Shown here: piece after piece, positions 46,572-54,922 of the stretch | Layout: each line of letters begins with the position of its first letter | Position numbering within the stretch: the stretch's first letter is position 1 | Origin: an uncultured Faecalibacterium sp. | GTDB lineage: Bacteria; Bacillota; Clostridia; Oscillospirales; Ruminococcaceae | Direction: 5' to 3' | NCBI GenBank assembly: GCA_934548045.1 | Contig: CAKTEM010000006.1 | Span: 62,001-126,000, forward strand | Length of the DNA stretch: 64,000 bases | The notes under the pieces: generated by a model | What the model saw: only the letters and a program-made list of their open reading frames with translations | The model's database searches: none | Told to the model about the DNA's origin: nothing | Made by a program: the position numbers and the translations under genes

Positions 46572-48035
46572 GTGCAGCTTTCGAGAAAACTTTCCCAAAA
46601 CCGCGAAACGCTCGATGCTATGTTTGGCAAATCAGCCGATTTTTATGCGAAGGATATCGAGCTTTATCATTGTGCCGGCACGATTTTTCTGTTCGATGGA
46701 ATGGCAAGCTTAGATTCACTCTGGCAGCTTTTGCTGGATGCAGTCGACCGCAGAACGCCGACGCTCCTGCCCGGCGAAACGGCCATCAACAGCGGCGAGC
46801 AGATCTTCGAGTTGATTTTCAATCACTCTGATCTGCCTGCCGAGAGCGAGCCGGTCACGGATTTTGAAGACCTCGTCAAACGGCTGACCGCCGGGATGTG
46901 CGTCCTTCTGCTGGACGGCTGTGAAAAAGGCATTGCGTTTTCGGTGCAGGGGCTGAAATTTCGCTCGGTCGAGGAACCGTCCAGCGAAGGGAACCTCCGT
47001 GGTTCCCGGGAGGGCTTCGCTGACCTGCTCCGGGTCAACCTGAGCCTTCTCCGCCGTCTCATCCGCACCGAACAGCTGGTGATGGAGGTCGCGCAGGCCG
47101 ATTGCGAGACCAAAACCGAGTATGCCATCTGCTACTGTAAGGGCAGGGTAAAGGAAGAGGTCGTTGACCGAGTGCGCAGGACGTTGCAGGCCGCAAAGCC
47201 GACTCTGCTTCTGGATTCAAGCTATTTTGTGCCGTGGCTTTTCCCGACGAAGCTTCGGCTTTTCGCGCCGGTGGGGTACACCGAGCGTCCGGCCGTGGCA
47301 TCGGCAAAGCTCTGTGAGGGAAAAATCGTCCTTCTCGTCAACGGCAGTCCGTCGGCGATGATTTTGCCGACCCTCTTTTGCGAGAACTTCGACTGCCTCG
47401 ACGATTACGCCACAACAGCCATTTTTTCATCGTTCCTGCGGCTTTTAAAATACACCTCGTTCTATTTGAGCATTTTTCTGCCCGGCAGTTTCGTCTGTCT
47501 GGCGGTCTACCTGCCCGAGCTGATACCGCCGCAGCTTCTTTTCAAAATCGAGGCGGCGGAGCAGGCGACACCCCTGCCGCTCTTCGCCGAGATGCTGATG
47601 GTGATTCTGATTCTGGAAGTCATCCGGGAGGCCGGGCTTCGGATGCCGCAGACGCTGGGCCACTCGGTCAGCCTTGTCGCGGCCCTCATCGTGGGTGATG
47701 CCGCCATCGCGACCGGCCTGATGAGTACGCCGGTCATCCTGACGGCCTCCGTCACCTCCATCGCGATTTTCGTCACGCCCTCCCTCTACGAACCGGCGAC
47801 TCTGCTCCGGCTCATCGTGGTTCTGGCGGCAGGTCTGGCCGGGCCGGTGGGTCTGGTGGGGGCAGGGCTGTTCGTCCTTTTCACCCTCACCAGCGTTTCG
47901 GCGATGGGCGTGCCGTATCTGGCCGGGAACACCTTCCCGGAAAACGCCCTCTCCGACGATGGCGTGATTCGCCGCAATTATAAGACGCTCTCCCGGAATC
48001 CCTTCACGATTTGGCAGAAACGGGGTAACAAATAA
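46572..48035 (+). CDS. gerA: GerA/SpoVAF-family spore germination protein (A subunit)
   Basis: 487 residues. The N-terminal cytoplasmic domain (to about 275) holds the GerA signature SVQGLKFRSVEEPSSEGNLRG...REGFADLLRVN, followed by about five membrane helices (LKYTSFYLSIFLPGS..., PLPLFAEMLMVILILEVIREAGLRMP, SVSLVAALIVGDAAI) and the NPFTIWQ-type end. The start is GTG 46572 after AAAGGGGG. In spore formers, GerA-type complexes in the spore inner membrane sense germinants. It is coupled to gerB by TAATG. Confidence 0.9.
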   Translation: MQLSRKLSQNRETLDAMFGKSADFYAKDIELYHCAGTIFLFDGMASLDSLWQLLLDAVDRRTPTLLPGETAINSGEQIFELIFNHSDLPAESEPVTDFEDLVKRLTAGMCVLLLDGCEKGIAFSVQGLKFRSVEEPSSEGNLRGSREGFADLLRVNLSLLRRLIRTEQLVMEVAQADCETKTEYAICYCKGRVKEEVVDRVRRTLQAAKPTLLLDSSYFVPWLFPTKLRLFAPVGYTERPAVASAKLCEGKIVLLVNGSPSAMILPTLFCENFDCLDDYATTAIFSSFLRLLKYTSFYLSIFLPGSFVCLAVYLPELIPPQLLFKIEAAEQATPLPLFAEMLMVILILEVIREAGLRMPQTLGHSVSLVAALIVGDAAIATGLMSTPVILTASVTSIAIFVTPSLYEPATLLRLIVVLAAGLAGPVGLVGAGLFVLFTLTSVSAMGVPYLAGNTFPENALSDDGVIRRNYKTLSRNPFTIWQKRGNK

Positions 48036-48883
48036 TGCGGAATACCGGAACATTTTCACCGAACGTGTTCGCCCTGAGTGTCACAGCGGCAGTTTTGGCG
48101 AACTGGATGCAGAGCCTTTCCGGGAGCGGCCTTTCAGCCCGGGCGTTTTTGCTGGGCGGTCTTCCGCTGGCCGTCGGGCTGATGATTTTGTCCGCCTTCC
48201 TCGCCAACAGCGGCATTTTTTCCGGAGATACGACTCTTTCCCGTTTTGCACAGGCCGGGCTTTTGCTCTGGTTCGCCGCCGAGCTGGTGTCCGCCGTCCG
48301 GGATGCGCAGACGATCTGCTGGGAGCAGTTTTCCTCGATGGCGGTCATCGGAGCCTTGCCGCTGTTAGTCTTGGCTGGCTGGTGCCTTTCACCGCAGGTC
48401 TTTTCCCGTGCCGCAAAAATCCTGTGGGTGCTGGTCGTCGTTGTCGGAGTCATCTGTATCGCCGGCCTTGCCGGGCAGTTCCGTTGGCAGAACCTTCTGG
48501 AAACCACGGCGGTTTTCTCCCGTGCAATAAACAAAATTAACATTCCTATTTACGCCGAATATTTCGCTTTGTCGCTGGTTGACTCAAAAGAAACTTCAAC
48601 ACAAACATCCTACCGGATGAGTTGGCTCCCGTTGGGGGCATTTTTATTAGAAGTCGGCTGTCGTCTCGGGATAGAATTGCTCTTCGGTTCGGCGCAGGAT
48701 TACCCGGGCTATGAGCTTCTCCGCGCATGGACGCTGGGGATGTTCTCCCGGCTCGACTCACTCATTCTGCTGGTTTGGCTCACCATCGGCCTGTTCCGCA
48801 TCTGCCTGTTAGTTCAAATCCTCCGGACGCTGGCCGAACGCTTCTTCGGTTCCACCGTCCTGAACAGGGAGGTGGAGTCATGA
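48035..48883 (+). CDS. gerB: GerB-like transporter-fold germination protein, short
   Basis: 282 residues, strongly hydrophobic, about eight predicted helices. Position between gerA and gerC, overall layout and the C-terminal FRICLLVQILRTLAERFFG identify it as GerB (APC-superfamily ligand-binding subunit). Typical GerB proteins are about 365 residues with ten helices, so this is shortened or diverged. Starts 1 nt inside the gerA stop and overlaps gerC by ATGA. Confidence 0.65.
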   Translation: MRNTGTFSPNVFALSVTAAVLANWMQSLSGSGLSARAFLLGGLPLAVGLMILSAFLANSGIFSGDTTLSRFAQAGLLLWFAAELVSAVRDAQTICWEQFSSMAVIGALPLLVLAGWCLSPQVFSRAAKILWVLVVVVGVICIAGLAGQFRWQNLLETTAVFSRAINKINIPIYAEYFALSLVDSKETSTQTSYRMSWLPLGAFLLEVGCRLGIELLFGSAQDYPGYELLRAWTLGMFSRLDSLILLVWLTIGLFRICLLVQILRTLAERFFGSTVLNREVES

Positions 48884-49839
48884 CCCAAAATCATACCCTG
48901 AAATGGTTCTCCGTGGTTGTCGTCATCGTCTGGTGCGTGTTGTTTCTGCGTGCAGAAAATACCGAAAAGAGCATCGTCCGCGCGCTGTTTCTGGAACAGA
49001 CGGACACCGGCTGGTCTGCTGGCCTGTTCTATCAGTTCCCGGAAGCTTCCGCCGACGCCTCCGAGACGGATGCACAGATACGCTTTGCCCTTGCGTCCGG
49101 TCAGACGCCGCAGGCCGCATTGACGCAGACCGAAGAAAAGCTCCCACGCAAAGCCAGTTACCGCCTCTGCGATTATCTGGTTCTGGGGCAGGAGAGCGAT
49201 TTCAGTACCCTTCAAACCTGCGAGTCTCTTTTTCTCGAGCATCCGTATGGCCGGCTGGCTTCCCGAGTGTTCTGTGCGGATTTTTCCGGAACAGCCTTGG
49301 AAACGCAGAACGAAGAGGACGAGTACCTGCCTGAGTCGCTGCTTGATCTGCTCAAATCAGACAAAACTGCACCTCATCTTTACGAAAACCGGAACGGCGT
49401 CCTGCTCCCGGTTCTCGAGCTGAACGACGGCGAACTTTCCAACCGGGAAGAGCGTCTTCTCCTCACCGAAACCGGCCAAGTGACTCTGACCGCCGACCAG
49501 ACCGAAGCCGCACTCTTTTTGTCGGGCGCAAAGCACACCTGCCAATTCCAATCCGAGACGAACCCGGTCGAGCTGACAAGCCTTGCGCAGTCGGTCGAAC
49601 TGGAAGGGGAGGACTTTCATCTTGTCCTGACCTGCCGTGTTCCGCCGGATGGCCGCAGACCGACCGACGAAGAGATTGCCCGGTGGGAAACTCTTTGCAC
49701 CGAGACGGTCCAGCTATGCTGGGAAAATGGCTCCGACCTGCTCCGCCTTTCTTCCGTGCAGGCATTGCGAGATGGAACTAACACATTGACAACAAAAAAC
49801 GCCTGCCCGAACTTATGGACAGACGTTGTGATTTTTTAA
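48880..49839 (+). CDS. gerC: GerC-like germination protein, C-terminally short
   Basis: 319 residues. One N-terminal membrane/signal segment (about 9-25) without a clear lipobox, then an extracytoplasmic region with three subdomain-like parts; CWENGSDLLRLSS near the end recalls the GerC C-terminal domain. It seems to stop before the usual final beta strands, and its last 15 codons coincide with the terminator of the convergent phoR operon. Identified mainly by operon position. Confidence 0.6.
   Translation: MTQNHTLKWFSVVVVIVWCVLFLRAENTEKSIVRALFLEQTDTGWSAGLFYQFPEASADASETDAQIRFALASGQTPQAALTQTEEKLPRKASYRLCDYLVLGQESDFSTLQTCESLFLEHPYGRLASRVFCADFSGTALETQNEEDEYLPESLLDLLKSDKTAPHLYENRNGVLLPVLELNDGELSNREERLLLTETGQVTLTADQTEAALFLSGAKHTCQFQSETNPVELTSLAQSVELEGEDFHLVLTCRVPPDGRRPTDEEIARWETLCTETVQLCWENGSDLLRLSSVQALRDGTNTLTTKNACPNLWTDVVIF
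49793..49827 (-). terminator. Terminator of the phoR operon, inside the gerC end
   Basis: Minus strand AACGTCTGTCC/GGGCAGGCGTT, 11 bp with two G-U pairs and 8-nt loop, followed by six T. The + strand reading of the same hairpin encodes the end of gerC. Confidence 0.8.
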
Positions 49840-49842
49840 AAC

Positions 49843-51192
49843 TTAGTGAGCAGTCTCAAAGATAACGGTGATGGTCGTGCCTTCATCAATTTCACTTTCC
49901 AGCTTGATTTTTGCGTTGTGGATGCGCGCGATGTGCTTCACGATGGCGAGACCGAGGCCGGTTCCGCCGGTGGCCTTGCTCCGGCTCTTGTCGACTCGGT
50001 AGAAGCGTTCAAACACGCTGGACTGTGCTTCCTTCGGGATGCCGATGCCGTTGTCCTTGACCGTCAGGCTGCAGTGCCCGTCACGGGAACAGGCCGTGAT
50101 GATCTGCACTTTTCCGCCGGGGCGGTTATACCGGATGGCGTTGTCGCAGAGGTTCTGGCACAGCTCATCCAGCAGGGCGCGGCTTCCCAGCACTGGCGCG
50201 CTCTCGCCCAGATAGGTGAGGGAAATATACGACCGCTTGGCGTTCACTTTCTGCCGCTCGACGCACTCTTTTGCCACATCCAGCAAATCGACCGTCTCCA
50301 TGACCGGCTCGTTGCCGGTCTCGCTTACATTGTCGAGGTGCGACAGCTGCAAAATATCGTTGACGAGCTGGATCATCCGGGTCGCTTCCACATGAATTTT
50401 GTGTCCGAATCCCGGCACATCCTCGGGTTTCGCGATGCCGGTCTCAATCAGTTCCGCATAGCCGGAGATGCTCGTCAGCGGCGTCTTCAGCTCGTGGCTG
50501 ACGTTTGCGGTGAACTCCTGACGCATTTTCTCGTTGTTCTCGCGCAATAGCCGGTCGGAATGGATGCTCTCGGCAAAGGGGATAAGCTCCTTGTAGGGAA
50601 CATTGTCCTGAATGTGGTCGAGGTCGTCGGTCATTTTCAGAACCGGCTGAACAAGGCTCTTGGTAAGCAGGCCTGCCATCAGCGCGGCGGCAAGCATCAT
50701 CAGCACACAGCTCAGGACGATGGCCGGAAGCGTTTCGTCGTAGATCGACCAGACCGTTTCGGAATCCTGCGCTACACGGAGGATATCGCCGTTGTCCAGC
50801 AGAAGCGCGTAATAATACGTCTCAAACCCCATCGTCTGGGAGTCGCGGCGGTCGCGGCCCACGCCGTTCTGCATGGCCTGTTGAATCTCCGGGCGGCTGA
50901 GGTGATTTTCCATCTGCTGCGAGGTGGCCGACTCGAATTCAACACTGCCGTCCGACGCGATCAGCGTGATGCGCAGGTCGCTCGTGACAAAGGCGGCCAA
51001 ATCGCTGGGGTCGTCCAGCTGGCTGTACCCGGCGGCAATGAGGTTGGTTTCATTTTCCAGCGCGGTCCACGCCTGCGCCGTAAACGCTTTATGGAAAACA
51101 AAAATGCAGAGTGCGGCGGTGCAGACCAGACCGACAAATCCCATCAGAAAGAGACGGTAGCTGATTTTTTCTTCCATGCTGCGTGGTTTCAT
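49843..51192 (-). CDS. phoR: Phosphate-type sensor histidine kinase
   Basis: 449 residues: TM1 (about 12-33), an extracytoplasmic sensor (about 34-150), TM2 (about 155-177), a HAMP-like linker, then HisKA with the phosphorylated His in NVSHELKTPL (His233). The ATPase boxes NLCDNAIRYN, DNGIGIP and GTGLGLAI follow. ATG 51192 overlaps the response-regulator stop by 4 nt. Operon with a Na/Pi cotransporter and PhoP-box repeats upstream makes PhoR the best call. Confidence 0.9.
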   Translation of the reverse strand: MKPRSMEEKISYRLFLMGFVGLVCTAALCIFVFHKAFTAQAWTALENETNLIAAGYSQLDDPSDLAAFVTSDLRITLIASDGSVEFESATSQQMENHLSRPEIQQAMQNGVGRDRRDSQTMGFETYYYALLLDNGDILRVAQDSETVWSIYDETLPAIVLSCVLMMLAAALMAGLLTKSLVQPVLKMTDDLDHIQDNVPYKELIPFAESIHSDRLLRENNEKMRQEFTANVSHELKTPLTSISGYAELIETGIAKPEDVPGFGHKIHVEATRMIQLVNDILQLSHLDNVSETGNEPVMETVDLLDVAKECVERQKVNAKRSYISLTYLGESAPVLGSRALLDELCQNLCDNAIRYNRPGGKVQIITACSRDGHCSLTVKDNGIGIPKEAQSSVFERFYRVDKSRSKATGGTGLGLAIVKHIARIHNAKIKLESEIDEGTTITVIFETAH

Positions 51193-51878
51193 TCTTCGTT
51201 TTCCTCCTCGCTGTCCGCCAGCTTATAGCCGACCTTGCGCACGGTGCAGATATACCGGCCAGCGTCGCCCAGCTTTTTGCGCAGGGTGCGGATGTGCATA
51301 TCGACCGTCCGGCTCTCCACCGAGATGTCGGTACCCCAGACCACCTGCAAGATCGTCTCACGGGTCACAACAAGATTGGTATGTTCCAGTAAAAGCTGGA
51401 GCAGGCTGTATTCCTTGTAAGTCAAATCGACGTTCGCGCCGTTGACGGTCACGCTGTGCCGGGCGTTGTCCAGCAGAATCTCGTGGAAGGCGTAGACATC
51501 CGGTCTTGCCTCCGGTGCCGAGCGGCGGAGCGCGGCACGGACACGGCTCAGAAATTCCATGATGCCGAAGGGCTTTGTGATGTAATCATCTGCGCCGCAG
51601 TCGAGGCCGCGCACAGTGTCCAGCTCGCTGGATTTTGCCGTCACCATGATGATGGGCAGACGCTTGAGGGAAGGGGTGTTGCGCAGCTTTTTCAGGATGG
51701 AAAAACCGTCCTCGCCCGGAAGCATCACATCAAGGATGACCAGTTCCGGCGCGGCGTTGTGCATCGCCTGCCAAAAAGGTTCCGAGGATTCAAAGCTGCT
51801 CACATCGTAGCCGCTGGATTGCAGCGCATACTGTTCCAGCTCCCGGATGGCGGCATCGTCTTCAACAATATAGATCAT
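51189..51878 (-). CDS. phoP: PhoP/PhoB-type response regulator
   Basis: 229 residues: receiver domain with acidic pocket VEDD (6-8), phospho-acceptor Asp50 in VILDVMLPG, Thr/Ser in VTAKSS, Lys in TKPFG. An OmpR-type winged helix follows (VDLTYKEYSLLQLLLEHTN and SRTVDMHIRTLRKKLG). It is coupled by ATGA overlaps to both the cotransporter (upstream) and phoR (downstream). It likely binds the TTTACA repeats at 53750-53782. Confidence 0.9.
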   Translation of the reverse strand: MIYIVEDDAAIRELEQYALQSSGYDVSSFESSEPFWQAMHNAAPELVILDVMLPGEDGFSILKKLRNTPSLKRLPIIMVTAKSSELDTVRGLDCGADDYITKPFGIMEFLSRVRAALRRSAPEARPDVYAFHEILLDNARHSVTVNGANVDLTYKEYSLLQLLLEHTNLVVTRETILQVVWGTDISVESRTVDMHIRTLRKKLGDAGRYICTVRKVGYKLADSEEENEE

Positions 51879-53665
51879 GCTTTATGTTCCTCCGCAGTTT
51901 CGTTGTCTTCAGGGAAGAGATAGCGTTCACGGTAGCGGTCAAGACGACGCTGGAACTGTTCGCTTTCCTTGGAGTCGTGGCCACTCTTGAGGTCGTTCAG
52001 GTAGGCGTGGGTGTCAAAGCTGTCCTGCGCCACCTCGATCTGTGCAACGGCGACGTTGCTGCAATGGTCGCAGACACGCTCGTAATTCGTCAGCAGGTCA
52101 TCCAGAATAAAGCCATACTCGATGGAGCAGCTGCCGGCCTGCAGACGGGCGATGTGCCGCGCCTTGATGGCACGCACCAGCTCGTCAACGACCTGTTCCA
52201 GCGGCTCAACTTTGCTTGCCAGATGCAGATCGCCCTTGCGGAAGGCATCGGTGGTGCGGTTTAGAGTATCCTGCACAGCGTCCTCGAGAACCTGCAGCTC
52301 TTCGCGTGCATCCTTCGAGAAATCGACATTCTTGGTGTGCATCTCTTCGGCGGATTCCAGCAGATTCACAGAATGGTCGCTGATGCGCTCAAAATCGCTG
52401 ATGGTGTGGAGCAGGGTGTTGACGCTTTGGCTGTCCGCATGGTTCAGCTCGCGGCCGGACAGTTTTACCAGATAGGTGCCGAGGGCATCTTCGTACTGGT
52501 CGACCTTGGTTTCTTCCTCGCGGACTTTCTGGGCGAGTTCATCGTTCCAAGTGTGGGTCAGGCTCATTGCCTGAATGACACCGACACGGGCAAGCTCTGC
52601 CATGTCTGCGGTTGCGGAGCGTGCGCGCTCGACCGCGACAGAAGGCGTATTGAGCAGACGCTCATCCAGCAGGGCAAAGCTCTCCTGCTTGGCATCGTCG
52701 GGGATTGTGGCGATCGCCAGCTTTTCGAGGACGTTTGCGAAGGGGAGCAGGACAGCCGTTGCGGTCAGGTTAAAGACCGAGTGGACGACTGCGATGCCCC
52801 ATGCCGTAACCGTATCATTGACAAAGGTGAAGTGAAGGACAGCGTTCAGGCTGTAGAAGACCGCCAGAAAAAGGGTCACACCGATGATGTTGAAATAAAG
52901 GTGAACCATTGCGGCACGGCGTGCGTTCTTGTTTGCGCCGACCGAAGAGAGCAGGGCGGTTACACAGGTGCCGATGTTTTGGCCCATGATGATGGGAATC
53001 GCACTGCCGAAGGTGATGACACCGGTCGAGCTGAGTGCCTGCAGGATGCCGACGCTGGCACTGGAACTCTGGATGACGCCGGTGACGATGGCACCGACCA
53101 GAACACCAAGGATGGGGTTGGAGAAGCGGACAAAGAGGTTGGTGAACCATTCCTCATGCTGAAGCGGAGCGACCGCCGCGGACATGGTGCTCATGCCGGT
53201 CATCAGGATGGCAAAGCCGACCATGATGGTACCGATGCCCTGACGCTTTTCGTTTTTGCCCATGTAGAGGATGATGCCGATAAAGGCCAGCACCGGGCTG
53301 AACGAGGTGGGCTTGAGCATCTGGATCAGGAAACTGTCGCCCTGCAGGCCGGAAAGACCCAGGATCCAGCTGGTAACAGTCGTACCAACGTTGCTTCCCA
53401 TGATAACGCCGATGGCCTGATGCAGCTCCATAATGCCGCTGTTGACAAAGCCGACGACCATGACCGTGGTCGCACTGGAACTCTGGATGACAGCGGTCAC
53501 GCACAGACCCAGAAAGAAACCTTTGATGGGGTTGTCGGTCAGCTTGCTCAGGATTTTCTGCAGCTGTCCGCCAGCCTGTTTTTCAAGAGCCTTGCCCATA
53601 ATGTCCATGCCGAACAAAAACAGGGCTAAGCCGCCAAAAAGAGAAAAGACATTGAAGATCGTCAT
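51875..53665 (-). CDS. Na/Pi-cotransporter family protein with PhoU-like tail
   Basis: 596 residues. Two inverted Na_Pi_cotrans repeats carry QSSSATTVMVVGFVNSG and QSSSASVGILQALSSTG in the first 340 residues (eight or more helices). A cytoplasmic PhoU-like helical domain (about 350-560) follows. It probably imports phosphate with sodium, and the PhoU part may report phosphate state. ATG 53665 is preferred; the in-frame GTG 53680 belongs to the GAGG ribosome site. First gene of the phosphate operon. Confidence 0.92.
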   Translation of the reverse strand: MTIFNVFSLFGGLALFLFGMDIMGKALEKQAGGQLQKILSKLTDNPIKGFFLGLCVTAVIQSSSATTVMVVGFVNSGIMELHQAIGVIMGSNVGTTVTSWILGLSGLQGDSFLIQMLKPTSFSPVLAFIGIILYMGKNEKRQGIGTIMVGFAILMTGMSTMSAAVAPLQHEEWFTNLFVRFSNPILGVLVGAIVTGVIQSSSASVGILQALSSTGVITFGSAIPIIMGQNIGTCVTALLSSVGANKNARRAAMVHLYFNIIGVTLFLAVFYSLNAVLHFTFVNDTVTAWGIAVVHSVFNLTATAVLLPFANVLEKLAIATIPDDAKQESFALLDERLLNTPSVAVERARSATADMAELARVGVIQAMSLTHTWNDELAQKVREEETKVDQYEDALGTYLVKLSGRELNHADSQSVNTLLHTISDFERISDHSVNLLESAEEMHTKNVDFSKDAREELQVLEDAVQDTLNRTTDAFRKGDLHLASKVEPLEQVVDELVRAIKARHIARLQAGSCSIEYGFILDDLLTNYERVCDHCSNVAVAQIEVAQDSFDTHAYLNDLKSGHDSKESEQFQRRLDRYRERYLFPEDNETAEEHKA

Positions 53666-53710
53666 ATCGTTGTTCCTCACTTATGTTTGACGTGTTGTTC
53701 TCCTGTTTAT

Positions 53711-53716
53711 GAGTAT
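53711..53716 (-). promoter_or_regulatory. -10 of the Na/Pi-phoP-phoR promoter
   Basis: TATACT on the minus strand. There is no matching -35, as expected for an activated promoter. Another TTTACA lies at 53732-53727 near the -20/-30 region. Confidence 0.5.
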
Positions 53717-53749
53717 ACGGCCCGAATGTAAAATGCGAAATCTGCTAAA

Positions 53750-53782
53750 TGTAAAACTCATGTAAAGTAAAGAAAATGTAAA
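53750..53782 (-). promoter_or_regulatory. PhoP-box direct repeats
   Basis: On the minus strand: TTTACA-N5-TTTACT (53782-53766), overlapped by TTTACA-N5-TTTACA (53766-53750). Spacing is 11 bp in each pair. This matches the Bacillus PhoP box TT(A/T/C)ACA-N5-TT(A/T/C)ACA. It lies about 45-80 bp upstream of the predicted start. Confidence 0.65.
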
Positions 53783-53869
53783 GCTGCCTGCCTTATACCT
53801 ATTATAAGGGCTTTCGCCCCACTCGCAACCCCGATTTCCCAAGAAATCCGGAAAAGATTTCCGTAGGAA

Positions 53870-53898
53870 TTGTTTTTCTTCTCCGGATTTATTATAAT
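53870..53898 (+). promoter_or_regulatory. hprK promoter
   Basis: TTGTTT (53870-53875), 17-nt spacer, TATAAT (53893-53898). Confidence 0.72.
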
Positions 53899-53960
53899 AA
53901 TAAGAAACAGCCCTCTGCTTCGTCAACAGTCGGAGGGAAAACAATGCAGGAGGAAGAACG

Positions 53961-54896
53961 ATGGGGAATTTTTCCGTTTCTCTCAGCAAGCTGATCGAGA
54001 AGGTCAGCATGGAAGTGGTCTATATGCCTCAGGATCAGGACAAGATCCAGATCGAGATCGCCGAAGTCAACCGTCCGGGTCTGTTTCTGGCCGGCTATTA
54101 CGATTATTTTGATAAACTGCGCTTACAGATCATGGGTCTGGCAGAGATGAACTTCCTGTCCGGACTCTCGCCGGAAAAGCGGTACGAGGCCCTTGACCAG
54201 CTGTTCCGCCAGAAACCGCCGGCCGTCATCGTCTGCCGCAGTGAGGAGCTGGAGCCCTTCCGGGAGATGCAGGAGCTGGCTGAAAAGCATCAGGTCGCAC
54301 TGCTCCGCTCCAACGAGACGACCTGTACTCTGATGGGCAGCCTGATCAGTGTGCTGAATCTGGAGCTGGCACCCCGTATTACCCGTCACGGCGTTCTGGT
54401 CGAGGTCTACGGCGAGGGCATCCTGATTCTGGGTGACAGCGGCATCGGCAAGAGCGAGCTTGCTATCGAGCTGGTCAAGCGCGGCCACCGTCTTGTCGCG
54501 GATGACGCCGTGGAGCTGCGCAAAGTCTCCAACCGTCAGATCATGGGTACGGCTCCCGAGAACATCCGCCATTTCATCGAGCTGCGCGGCATCGGCATCG
54601 TCAACGTGGCGCGTGTCTTTGGTGTCGGCGCAGTCAAAGTCAGCGAAAGCCTCGACCTCGTGGTTCAGCTGGAAGCATGGGACCCGACCAAGAACTATCA
54701 GCGCACCGGTCTCGAAAGCGAATACTACGAGATTTTGGGCGTCAACATTCCCAGCACCAGCATCCCGGTTTCGCCCGGCCGTAACCTTGCGGTCGTGCTG
54801 GAAACGGCGGCCATCAACAACCGCCAGAAGAAGATGGGCTACAACGCCGCAAAGGAACTGCTCATCCGTCTGGGTCTGAACGACACGCTGGACTAA
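53961..54896 (+). CDS. hprK: HPr kinase/phosphorylase
   Basis: 311 residues. The N-terminal domain is followed by the P-loop GDSGIGKSE (about 157-165), VADDAVELR, and the HPrK signature RGIGIVNVARVFGVGAV. It phosphorylates HPr on Ser46 in carbon catabolite control. RBS AGGAGGAAG. First gene of hprK-murB-rapZ-whiA-dnaE. Confidence 0.97.
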   Translation: MGNFSVSLSKLIEKVSMEVVYMPQDQDKIQIEIAEVNRPGLFLAGYYDYFDKLRLQIMGLAEMNFLSGLSPEKRYEALDQLFRQKPPAVIVCRSEELEPFREMQELAEKHQVALLRSNETTCTLMGSLISVLNLELAPRITRHGVLVEVYGEGILILGDSGIGKSELAIELVKRGHRLVADDAVELRKVSNRQIMGTAPENIRHFIELRGIGIVNVARVFGVGAVKVSESLDLVVQLEAWDPTKNYQRTGLESEYYEILGVNIPSTSIPVSPGRNLAVVLETAAINNRQKKMGYNAAKELLIRLGLNDTLD

Positions 54897-54922
54897 ATCT
54901 TATTCTCGAAAAGAGGAAACAC

